Shown in pieces: positions 26,037 to 37,400 of a stretch of 64,000 nt of DNA. Under the pieces are notes generated by a model. The model was not told where the DNA came from and did not search any database. It saw only the letters and a program-made list of their open reading frames with translations. The stretch covers positions 1-64,000 of the forward strand of contig JABVXV010000224.1 in assembly GCA_013365325.1 (NCBI GenBank), given 5' to 3'. The translations under genes and the position numbers were made by a program. This DNA is from Dipetalonema caudispina. Its lineage: Eukaryota > Nematoda > Chromadorea > Rhabditida > Onchocercidae. Position 1 is the stretch's first letter, and each line of letters opens with the position of its first letter.

Positions 26037-28443
26037 GAAAAATTCAGATCCTGAAACATTTGTTTCTCATTTTAGGAAATCGTATGTTGGAGGATGGCGT
26101 TTTAATAACACCGATCTCATTTGTTAGTCTCTCACTCCTCTCCTCCCGGAAAGTAGTCAAATTTTACAAAATTTTGTGAAAAGTAAAATGGATTCATTAA
26201 AAGATGAAGTGAAACAACGATAAGTTTCCAACTTTTAAATCATTCTTCCGGTGAAGAAACGCAGTATTTTCTCTTTTTTTGCAAAAAAAAAAAAAGATTT
26301 TATTTTGTTTTTCCTTCTTTATTTTGCCATGATTTTATGGGGATTGAAATTGTAAGCAAAATTAGAAGAGGAGATGGATTTGAAAAAAAAAAAAAAAATG
26401 ATTGAGATATCCGCTATTCTCAGTCCATTATTCCAAATATTACTGAGATGTTAGCTCAAACCCGATCACATCTATTCTTTCATGGTTTTTCTGCTCCATT
26501 CTTGCAGGTCCATCTTTCCATTTACTACTCAAATTTATCAAAAAAATTTTTCTCCTCATTTCATTCGTTTTTTTTTTTTTCGAAATCAGAAAAAATAACT
26601 TAAAATTATAGCTTAAATAAATGGCTTATATTTTCAATTTCTCATTGTTACTCTGTTATTCTTGTTGTTTTTTCTTTAGTTTCTTTTTATGCGTAGTTTT
26701 CCAATTTTTGATTGTTTCAGTGAGAGCTGAATTTTATTAATGAAAAGAATGCATAGAAGTGGGAATTTTAATTATAAACAAAATTTTTCTTCATACTTCA
26801 AAATACTGCCATAATTTTTCAAAACTTTTTTCTATTTAAAGTTTTATTTATACTAATTATATTACTATTCTCCCAGAAATACGATTCTCTTCTCTGTAAA
26901 ATTCGATTCTGTTTTAAATTTCTTTGTTTACTGATGATGACAAATAATTTTAATCCTTTTCGATGGTTGCTTGGTAAAAAGAAAATTTTCATTTTAATAG
27001 AGAGACAAAAAAAAAATGGGAAAAATTGAGATGCTAGTTTTTAGATCTCAAGAGTTTAATTCCCTTATAAGATCCATTTTTTGTTTCAATGCTTAATTCG
27101 TTCATTATAAAATTTGTAAATTTTTGCAGATTAAAAATGATTTAATTAGAATTGCCAGGCAATCTATTAATGCTTCACTTTTTTCCTCATCAGTAGTATA
27201 TTATTGTTAATTAATTTATATTAACCATTTTCTTTCGAATTCCAGCTCTATCAACTGCCCTATGTGTATAAAATAAAACTCTCCCAATCCCTAGTTTATT
27301 CTTTATAGTCCTCCTATCTCATTTTTCTTAATTTTGTTATAGACAGTAATTATTTATCATTTATATTTAATATTTGTATACTGTGCCTTCTTTTTTTTTC
27401 TCTCCAGTTGTAGATGCTTTTTTAAATTAAAATTCTTATTATTCATATAGATCAATTTTTTGATACAAAAATGATGCAAGTTTTTTTTTTTTCCCCCCCC
27501 CCCCCTTTTTTCCTAATTTAATCTCCCATAATTAACTTTTTCAATAAATCATCGTTTAAGGAAATCAGTTAGTACTGTTAATCCTTTTACATTTTATATG
27601 GAAATAAATTCTCGTTCACTGCACTAAACTTATCATTCATTTACTACCATTAAGATTAGACTGATTAGTTCTTGATATCAATGTCACGATATACGAAATT
27701 ATTTGGTCCTGTAGATCACCAATAGGATTGCTAGAACTGTCTGGTTTTCCTAATTATATTACATCTTCAGGTATTACCTGATACTTCAATTCTTCCTTAT
27801 CCACATGCTTCTTTGTTTTCCGTTGTTCGTTAGCAATATTAAAATGACAATCTGACTTTTCTGTTTAAAAAGATAGGTGAAGTTTGCGACAAAACTGCCC
27901 GTTACTCTACCGACCTTTTTATGTTTTTTCTTATATTTTATTACAGAGCAAAAATTGAAGTTGTAAAATATTGTACGCTTCGATTTCTTTATTTTTTTTA
28001 TTTTTTGTTTGTTTCAATTTTGACTGCTTCATTTCATTTCATTTCATTATATATGATTAAAATGCGTTTTTTTTTTTTCCACTTAATAACAAATATTCAC
28101 TTGGCAATGTTGAGACTCTCAATGTGTTCTATGGATACATCTAATTAACTTCCTGCAGCAAATATTAAATAACTTTAAGTTCAAATAATAGATTTCCAGT
28201 CATTCATCAGAAACTTTTATAAATAGTTCAGGAATTGTTCGTGCTTCGTACGAATATACAGTTTCACTTTCGAGGGGATATTCGTAAAAAAATTCCGAAA
28301 GAACTCCAATTCAACAAATTCTGAATAGGGCAATAAAACAAATGGTTTCGTCATAAAATAAGGAACTATGAGGTCTTTTTTTTCAGCTTAAACAAATGGA
28401 GTTGGTGAATTTTATTTATAAGCCAAAATTTAATCTACACCGT
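26037..28443. other. Intergenic region between convergent laminin and thioredoxin genes
   Basis: About 2.4 kb of AT-rich sequence with many T runs and one C13 run (27493-27505). I see no splice-linked coding exon on either strand. It lies between the 3' ends of two convergent genes, so little regulatory sequence is expected. Confidence 0.6.
27493..27505. repeat. C13 homopolymer flanked by poly(T)
   Basis: Thirteen C residues follow a T run and precede a second T run. In this AT-rich background it is, with the G18 tract, one of two long G/C homopolymers in the window. Confidence 0.9.
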
Positions 28444-28449
28444 TTTATT
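28444..28449 (-). terminator. Candidate polyadenylation signal of the thioredoxin gene
   Basis: TTTATT on the plus strand is AATAAA on the minus strand, about 230 nt past the thioredoxin stop codon. A second copy lies about 30 nt further downstream on the minus strand. The intervening 3' UTR-like sequence is less AT-rich than its surroundings. Confidence 0.45.
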
Positions 28450-28675
28450 TAGTGATATACTGTTATATCGATGCTTCAATCAGAGTGGTGTTTTCTTCAT
28501 TACTTTAGTGCGGTGGCGTCCCACGAAGTACACCACGACATAATATGCTAAAAGAAGCTGAAACCATATTCTTCATCAAACAGTAGCAAGCATAACTACT
28601 GTACAACTTGTTCACTGGATCTACCAGTTTTCAAAAAAGTAATACGTTACTGTAGTATTACTCCGAGCATTAATT

Positions 28676-30149
28676 TTACTCTGAATCAATAATACTGTCA
28701 ATAAAATCATCCAATTCATCATCGGTTTTTATGCCTTCAAAACGTGCGACAACTTGACCGGATTTCATTGCAACAACAGTGGGTACAGCGTTCACATCAT
28801 AATCCATTGCCACATCTGCCGCATAATCGACATTCACTTTTGCTAGCCTAATCTAAAACATGCTTAATTCAAAGAAATTGAGTAAGTCCTCATGCATTAC
28901 AGCAATGAATCTATCAAAATTTTAAATAAAAACAAAAAAACACCAAATCCAATACTGAAATTATGTCTTTGACTAAATGAACCCTACATGAAGTAGACTC
29001 ACTACTGCTGGTTATCTTGGTAGCAATTTCCGTCATCATAACAGATAATTTTCATAAACTCATAAGAATCTGTCTAAACTATCCCATATCCCGCAATGAA
29101 ATCAGATAACTGTCTATTATGTTCATTACAAACTGAAACACAAATTTATTTCATGTAACATCACTTACATTTCCTTCTCGACCAACAACTTTGGCTTCGA
29201 TCCGTGGTCCCAACATTTTACATGGCCCACACCAATCAGCATAAAAATCTACGAGTACTGGAACGGAAGAGTTCATGACCTGTAAAAATAGTAATAATAC
29301 GAATGTTTCCTGATTCCATTTCGAAATATATTCTAAAAAAGTCCTGGCAACCTTTATAAATAACTAAATTCTATTAAGAGCTGTGAACATAACAATCATT
29401 GCGCTTTTTATCGTCGGATAATTTAATAAAATAATATTGCCTTAAATAGTCATCTGCACTCAACGATTATTTAAACTCAATCTCTCTACAAGTAAAATAA
29501 AACATATTAAACAATGAAACATTAACATATAAAGCAATACCTTTTCTGCGAAATCTTCCTCGTCTTCAATATTAAAGATAACTGCTAATGATTCGTCATT
29601 ACAAAACCTTCGAGAGAGCACGAAATTTCTCGGCTAGAAGTGATTAACTTTGAAATATGAAGATGAAATTTCGGCACAGAGAAAATTAGTAGAAATATTG
29701 AATACCGTCTTGTGCTAACAACAATTTCTATTATCTATTTCTTGTTATCTTATTAAGATATTGCACGTATAATTTTCCGCAGTTTTAAATCTCAGTACCC
29801 ACCATATATATATATATATCTGATCTAATATAGATAATGGGAAAGTAAATTTTCCTTCTCAGTGATTTAGCCATATTTTCCAAGCTTGGATTAGACTTCC
29901 TTTACCAACTGAAGTTGACATATGATATGGAAACCTAAGTGGAACATGGATAACATATAACATGGAAAATTAGAAGAGAAAAAAAAATGTACGACGTGGG
30001 AAATAAATGGAACAAGAGAGAGAGAGAAAAAAAACGTTAGATACGAAGTGCAGAAAGAATGAAACAAGAAAATTGTGGAAAATTTAAGAGGGTTTTTTAA
30101 ATGAAAGAAATTTTAAAAATAAAAACAAAAAAAAATTAAATTAGTAATA

Positions 30150-30181
<32 letters not shown>

Positions 30182-30345
30182 CATACAGTAAGTTCATTAT
30201 TGATTCGCAATCTTTGCAATGATACTTCGGTTGAATGTTTAGAAAATGAAGAATTATAATGCATATTTGATAGAGCTAAATATCGGCTAAGAAATAATTT
30301 ATACATACGATACAATTGTAAATGTGTCCGTAAATCTGTCAACAT
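28676..30345 (-). CDS. trx-2: Mitochondrial thioredoxin (Trx2 type)
   Basis: A dithiol reductase of the mitochondrial matrix that supplies electrons to peroxiredoxins and other targets after reduction by thioredoxin reductase. Four exons on the minus strand (30187-30345, 29541-29633, 29169-29279, 28676-28852) are all phase 0 and give 179 residues. The active site WCGPC has cysteines at about 101 and 104 and follows [10 protein letters not shown]. The cis-proline lies in [11 protein letters not shown] (about residue 145). The C-terminal half follows human TXN2 closely. The first 65 residues are rich in Arg, Leu and Ser with almost no acidic residues ([20 protein letters not shown]), as expected of a mitochondrial presequence. 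ATG 30343-30345 lies 10 nt inside a candidate trans-splice acceptor. The exon 1/2 junction is the least certain part, because the presequence is not conserved. Confidence 0.92.
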
Positions 30346-30355
30346 TTTCTATGAC

Positions 30356-30357
30356 CT
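30356..30357 (-). promoter_or_regulatory. Candidate trans-splice acceptor of the thioredoxin gene
   Basis: On the minus strand, AATTACAG ends 10 nt before the thioredoxin start codon with no exon needed upstream. That is the usual position of a spliced-leader acceptor in nematodes. A 5' UTR cis-intron is the alternative. Confidence 0.5.
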
Positions 30358-31129
30358 GTAATTAAACCAATTAAATAGCAATTCTGGGAAACGTTCATAT
30401 AAGGATAGATAAATATTAATTTTGATTATAAGGACTAAATTTAATGTTAAATTCACAATTCTTATATAAACTACCATGCTTACGACAAGTCCTATCGCAT
30501 TTACGGAATCGGGCAAATATCAACAGCACATCGGAATTAATCGTATATCAATGCAAACATCGGCCAACCGTAAAATATCGTTGTTGTTGAATTAAGCAAG
30601 CTGTTGAAAAGGACGTAATGATCAGGTAATGATCAGTGCAAACTTAGGTAAACTTCGATCTGTTTGATAAGTCTATGGTAACAAAAGATAAGCCTTACTG
30701 TTTATTTTGATTGTATCTTCCAGTTAATGTCACTTTTTTTTTATCACTTTAATCTCTTTATCATACATCAATGATGTAAAACATCAGTAAGTCATTATGT
30801 CATTCCAAATGTTAGGACATTCAAGCGGTTGATTGTAGCAATTCTTTTCATAAATATTTATAGTCAAATGAAATTTGATCAAATTTAGATAAATTCATTT
30901 TCCATAGATTAATTAATTTTTTTTATGCTTACTTATCCCCGAATTCTTATTTCTTGCATTATTTCAATTGTTAAAATTGATTAAATCATTTTGTAATTTT
31001 GAATTTGCTTTTATCTTTTTAGATTTAATAAATTTTATCAATTATTTAAATTGATAATATAAACTATAAAATATCACAGTGAGAGTAAAAATTCAAATTA
31101 CAACTATCAATAATACTCATCCATTTCTT

Positions 31130-34081
31130 CTATTCGTATTTTTTATCATTTCTTTTCAATTCCTTTTGACATTCACTAGATGTTGTGCTACTATCACTTA
31201 ATATATTCATTTCTTGCATATCACCATTTTCAATATGTAATTGATGATCAATTCGTTTTGTTATTTTAAAGATAATTTCTTCCGTTTTTAGACGATGATG
31301 CTTCCATCTGAAAATGATTGATTGAATTGAATTGATAGGAAATTGAATACTGTTTCATTTTCATTCCTCAATAGCTAAAAAAGAAAAAAAAAATGTCAAA
31401 GTTTTCCTAAAATCAGGAAAAATTATCGAATGTTATCTATTGTATTAATCATATCTATCAGTTATTTGAGTTATTTGACTGTATCGTTAGGATCATAGTG
31501 ACTATTTGTTAATGTGATACAGATGAATACACTAGCAGCTTTTAATTGATCCACCAATTTGATTGCTTTAACCTCAGGTATGAACCTTTCCGATCTTTTA
31601 CCCCTTAATATTAGTTCAACAAGGTAACTGTGAAAGAGGTAAATTTATGAGAGTTTCTCAACAAGCATATTTTCTACCGATCGATGAACGTATTATTGTT
31701 TATATAGTCTTAAATTAGCTTATTTTTGGGCAACATATTTATCAATAAATAGTTTGAATAAACTTTATTGATGCATTTATTTCCAGTAATTGGAAAGTTT
31801 AGGAAGTTTTAGCAAACTCACTGTCATATATTTACGCTCTTATGCAAGGTATCTTTTCAACTTACTTTCCGAATCGTCCAAATGCATGTCGAAATTTTTC
31901 AACATTCGGATTTTGGTCATTCAATAAGTTACAGAAATATTTGAAGACTTTTTCCATGTTGAATATATAACTGCAGGGATGCATTACATAAGAGTGTTAA
32001 TTTAGATTTGAAATTTTAATTTAGATTTATTTTTCTTTATTAAGTTGATAATGAAGGATATGTTTATGGAAAAAGTATTCTAGTCTGATTAATTATAACA
32101 TTTAGCATTCATCAACTTTTTCAAACAGCTGATAAAGTTCAGCGAGACGTATATTATTATTCCTTTTTTTTTAACCAAGCATTCTCTAATAGTTCATAAA
32201 GGTATCTTATATGAAGCTTGTAACTTTTCGTCATACTGCATTACTTTTTACAATCCTTGTAATTTAAAGTCAGTTTTAGTTCAGTATTCATTAATTTTCT
32301 AATTTGAAAATATCTACCACTGAGGATCACAATCGAATGCACGGCATGTGATATATGCAACTGTGCGTAAACCACATGACCACATATCATCTTGTTTTTC
32401 GATCGCAATTTCATATCGTACTTTCACCTCATTGGTTGATGATAAGTGTTTGAACATATTGAAAATTTGCTCCGCCAATCCATGATTTAACTATAATTAG
32501 GTGAAATTTTAAAGCTGAATTTACTAAGATTTGTATAATTTATCATAAATTTACCTAAAGTTTAAGCTTTCAAATCGATAACCTACCGCATCCCTGGCTT
32601 TTTTTCTAGAAGTGGCAAGAGAGTCAAATACGACCACGGTATCATCAAGAAGTGTTCTTTCAACCAATACATAATGTTCACGTTTTTGATCCAAAAGAAT
32701 CTGAAGAACCGGTTTACTGCCAGTTATGAGCCTGTCTAGATTTTGTGGATCCAGCTGAAAGAGATTTTGCTTTTTATTTTTTGAATGAAAACCTCTGAAA
32801 TTACTTTAAAAACCCACTAATAGAAACATTAGATAGTTACATAATGAAATCAAACTGTTACCAGATTCTCTTAACAATGTTGATCTTTATAGGAAGTTAA
32901 GGAAAATAAAATTTGTATAGTGAATAGTAGAAATTTCAAATTGTTTCCAACTAATAATGTAATAAATAATTCATAGAATGACGATCAGTTCTTACTGCAA
33001 TATACTGGATAGCAAGCATGCCATCAAATCGATTCCGTAATGCTGTATTCAACTTATCACAATATTCATTGATTAAATCATCCGCAATTCGTTCCCCATA
33101 GTTTATCTAAGCAACAATAAAATTTTCAATTCAATTCATTTTAATTTAATTCAATTGGATTTTCTTTACAATAATTCCATATTTAAGGAAAATACTTCTT
33201 CGTTATGTATTCGTCGTTTTGTCCTACTTATCCAAGTTTTTTCTGTTCCACCAGTTATTCGAATTTCATCCTTTTGCTTCACGATCTTTTCATACTCTTT
33301 TTGAGAATCTTCCTCAGTGAATGTTATTGGGCTAACAATGATGGAGCTATTATTATTATTATTATTATTGTTATTATTCGTTGATGAAACACATGTAAAA
33401 ATTGGTGACGGTAAACTTCGACATGTTCCAATATCTGACACTGACCTGAAAAGTTTTCAGAAATTGGAATATCTCTCTCGAACATCAAAAAACAAGAATT
33501 TTATTTGGGAATGAAAACGATATCTGTTGAAACTAAATGGAGAAGAATTTTCGTCGTGAAAATAGGTTCACTGTAAACGTTGACGTAAGGAATGAAGCTA
33601 ACTGTCTTAAACTGATGTTTAATTTACATATTCTTGAGCTTCTAAGTAAATATTCAAGCCAAAAAGTACAGCGAAGAGATAAAGCTAAAAGGATGGAATG
33701 AAATTGACATCATAAAATAATTATTTCACTAGAATATCTGTACTTGGAAATTTAGAACATTAAATGTATTTCTACAGAATCTATAAGTAAGGTCATAAAA
33801 AACGATATTTATAAAGAGCGGTAGAATAGGAATTGAATACAACGATGAACTATCAAGAGTCTAGTCGATAGAATTTGATACAACGGCCTAATTATTATGA
33901 ATATTATGTGCTTATCTTAAAAGAAATGAAAAATATCCTGTATTAAGTGATCAGGTGATTCTATAACTAGTTAACAGTGATCGAGAAAAATGCCCATTTT
34001 TCAAATTCTTTCAAAAAAAGATACTCACGATGACATTTCCACATTTCCTTCACCGTTCGGCATGCCATCTTCTACTGTCAT
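31130..34081 (-). CDS. Ulp1/SENP-type (C48) cysteine protease, divergent
   Basis: Probable isopeptidase or processing protease for SUMO, NEDD8 or a related modifier; the true substrate is unknown. Seven minus-strand exons (34029-34081, 33196-33445, 32996-33106, 32587-32754, 32318-32490, 31866-31970, 31130-31307) sum to 1038 nt, giving 345 residues, all in phase. The catalytic layout matches Ulp1: His about 165 in EHYVLVE, Asp about 182 in VVFDSL (17 residues on, as in Ulp1 and SENP1), Gln about 227 and Cys about 233 in QDDMWSCG with the family's Q-x5-C-G spacing. An upstream ERIADDLINEYCDKL resembles the start of the fold. The DCG of most members is SCG here. Residues before about 100 are low-complexity, including ten Asn encoded by a triplet repeat. 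The exon 2 donor (GAA|GTATTT) is chosen on phase. A viral or transposon-type adenain-like protease is an alternative, though seven introns argue for a host gene. Confidence 0.8.
33346..33381 (-). repeat. AAT/AAC triplet repeat encoding poly-Asn
   Basis: An interrupted (TTA)n/(ATT)n tract on the plus strand lies inside exon 2 of the Ulp1-like gene and is read on the minus strand as ten consecutive Asn. It is in a non-catalytic linker, so length variation would probably be tolerated. Confidence 0.8.
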
Positions 34082-34409
34082 CCGTTCTATCTACGCACAC
34101 GAAAAGTGAGAAATCAACCAATTCCCTGTGACACAATAGCAAACAATAATATTACAACTTTTCAATCTGTCTAATTATATCCAATATTTTATTCCAGTAA
34201 TATACTGTAATCCAAAAAGCATAATTTGAAACGCTTTTTTTTTCCAGCTACTGTAAACTGTAATTTTTCTTGCGGCTTTTTTTTATAATCATTTACGTGA
34301 TTCTGTTTCGTGCTCTGATTGAATCTTACGTGAGAATGGAGAATGGCGTATGATTCGTTATGAATTATTTGGGTAATACATTGACTTTTAACGGAATTTA
34401 ATTTGATAG
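34082..34409. promoter_or_regulatory. Shared intergenic region of the divergent Ulp1-like and GNAT-KDM8 genes
   Basis: Only 328 bp separate the two start codons. If neither gene has a distant 5' exon, this stretch must hold both promoters. I see no clear TATA box. On the plus strand an AG at 34408-34409 abuts the GNAT-KDM8 start codon and could be its splice or trans-splice acceptor. Confidence 0.55.
34091..34092 (-). promoter_or_regulatory. Candidate trans-splice acceptor of the Ulp1-like gene
   Basis: Minus-strand GTGCGTAG ends 9 nt before ATG 34079-34081. The position suits spliced-leader addition, although the polypyrimidine character is weak. Confidence 0.4.
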
Positions 34410-37400
34410 ATGATAGGATGTGAAGTAACGTTTCAAGATTTTGATGGGTCAAAGGATAAAGGCCTGTTAGCACAGTACCATTCATTATGTTGTGAAGTGT
34501 TCTGTAAGGAATATGATGTGGAGGAATTATTGGGAATCGATAGGAATACTACACATATTGCGGCTCGATGGATAGGTGATGGTTCAGTGATCGCCACTTG
34601 TCGTCTATATCTCACCCATCCATATGTTAAGCTGGATCAAGTTGCTGTTCACAAGGTATGCTTTACTTTTACTGCTATTTCTAGTTTTGGAATAAAGTTC
34701 ATTATATTTGTAAAGTTGATGTATGTTACCTCACTGTCTCCGCAATAGTTATGGATCTTTGCTCCAACACTCTTTAATTTGATTTTGGCAAGATTTGTAA
34801 TTGATTTCAAAAAGATAGAAAAGTTTTAATTTAATTGGTTTTAAAAATTTCTAATTAATTTAAAGAAAGACCTGGTTTCGTTGTTATGTGACACTCTGTG
34901 CTAATTCATGCGGTTGTTTTGTTTACTTTAATACAAGGAGAGAAATTCTCTATTTTCTTTCTTTTTTTTTTTAGAATTGGCGAGGACGAGCTATTGGACG
35001 TCGCATTTGTCGGCATGCTATCAAATTAGCAGAATGTTTATATGATATGCAAGTTCTGGTAACATATTCGCAGCCCAATACCATAAAGTTTTACGAACAG
35101 CTTGGCTTTATGGTGGCATCAGATGAATTTATGGATGCTGATATCGTATATAGGGTATTACTTCTATGCTACTTTTGGTAGATCTGATTTACTCTATATC
35201 TTTACATTAATACAAAGTGATACGAGTACGGATTCTTTCAGAATATTAAGTATATTGTATCGACACTGGAAAATATAGCCTTCTAATGCTGAAAATGTTA
35301 ATTCCATTTGTATCTAACTTAATAACTTTGAAAATTGACTTCATTTTGAAGATAATTAAAGATAAATTTAATAATATGCTTTTCTTCATATTTTTCCCGT
35401 TCATATTAATTTAATATTATTCATTCATTTTTTCTTTTTTTGCAGACAATGTTTTATTTTCCACGTCTAGATAAGTTACCCACATTGCATTTGTGGAAAT
35501 TTGACAATGCTGATCATACATATACGCCAGGTGGATGCTTTGACCCAGTTGTTATGGAGAGGATAAAAGAAACTATTATGTCATTCAAGGTTGATTAATT
35601 GTTTTTATGGCCGACATATACTTAGTTTTCAAAATTGATTCGTTTTTGTGCATTCATAATTCTTTTTTTAAATAAATTTCAAGTTAATCTTCCATAAGAT
35701 CTTTGCTGGTAGGTTTAGTTAACAGATGAAATTGACTAACTCATTTTTTTGTAAAAATCGACACGAATGGAATACCTGGATTTTGTTGAGTTTTTAAATT
35801 TTTTAAATGCATTGTTCTTGCATTCAGATGGTGAAATAATCTCTTCACAAATCCGAGTGTCAAATGTTTTTAAATATGAAATATATACAAACAATTTTAG
35901 GAACAGAACATTCCCAGACTAGTGCATCTGCAACACTTACTAGACGAAGGTGTTGTTGGTCATTCGCTAATTCGAACTTACAAAGAATGCGCTCGAGCGA
36001 CAATAGCACAGAATTTCACGCGGAGTAAACAGCTAGAAAATTTTCTGACGATAGTAGTTTGGGAAAAATTGAATACTGGCCATTATGGAGAGATTGATGA
36101 AGCTTGGAGGGTTTTTTACGCTTGCATTATGATGTGTAAAGCAGTACGATTGAAATTTGAGAAGCGAATACAAGTGAGCCTTTTCGTTTTCGCAGTAAAC
36201 CGTGTACTGATCTACTTCAATAGCACCGACTATATTTATTATAATAGTGATAATGTTTAAATTGTTAAGCTTTAGTTCCAGTGCTATTAACTTGAATATT
36301 TTATTTTGCTGTATATTTTATTATGTGTTAACCAAACATATATTACTTAATACATTTATACAGGAAGCTCTGCATGCTTGTGACATTGGTTTAATAATGG
36401 GTCGTAATATTGATGGTTTTGCTCTGTCGAAATTCGCCCATCATTTACATTCTTCCTTATCAGAACTATCAACCCCCATTTCTCTAAAAGTTAGTCATCA
36501 GTTAATGAGAACTATTAAATGTCATTCGTGAATTAGTGAATATGCGTATTTGCTTTAGCAGCTCTTTTTTTGTGAATCTTACGCTTTCTATAAAGTTATT
36601 GGAGGTCAGCTTTCTAGAAAATATCAGATGATGTTATGTGCATATTATCTTCCTTTTTTTGTAGACACAAAAGCTTTTACAACCGCCATCTCCCTTAGCG
36701 AATTCAATTGATGTTGATGTTTGCGAGCTCCCATCGTTTGAAGAAATGTTGAAGATCATAGAAAATCAAAAACCTGTGGTCATAAAAGGACTTGTTAATC
36801 AGTGGCCTGCATTTACAAAATGGAAGTAAGATTCATGAGATGTATGGGATGTTTCTTTCTAGAACTTCATATTTGTCATTTTGAAATGCGAAACTTTGAT
36901 CTTTAAGAAATTTATCATTATTTTTTGCCATCTCGTAGCGCCTTATTGTTATGTTAATTACTAACTAATCATCATTTCTTTTTAGCTTCTCTTATTTTGA
37001 TAAAATTATTGGTCATCGTACAGTTCCTATTGAAATTGGTAGCAGTTATGCTGATAACGATTGGAAACAAACTTTGATGACTTTTCATGATTTCGTTGAG
37101 AAATTCATCGAATGTGAGGTATATTTTGAAAGTTCATGGAACTTGTATTTTTGAACTTGGGATGTATCTGAAATATTGGAACAGTTCAATGTGAACTCTT
37201 GATCTTTGTTTTTAGTATTCATTAATAATCTGCAGCAAAAATTGATGTGTTTTGTAATACTTTTGGTATAAAGAACGAAGAATTATTTGCTATTCATAGC
37301 GACGGGTGAAATGACATGTAGCAAAAGGAAAAGGATTTTTTCTCTATAAATCTTGCTGTTATAGCTCAGATGACAGTGCATCACCAGGTTCCAAGTTAGG

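Noticed and set aside
31071..31078. TATCACAG, resembling the start of mir-2 family microRNAs
   Set aside because: No hairpin partner is apparent around it and the octamer is expected occasionally by chance; it lies just past the Ulp1-like gene's 3' end.
35446..35598. A separate stand-alone GNAT gene ending just after exon 3
   Set aside because: Reading through the exon 3 donor gives a stop after two codons, so a short 192-residue protein is formally possible. I prefer the fusion because KDM8 exon 4 lacks a start codon of its own and the splice phases agree.
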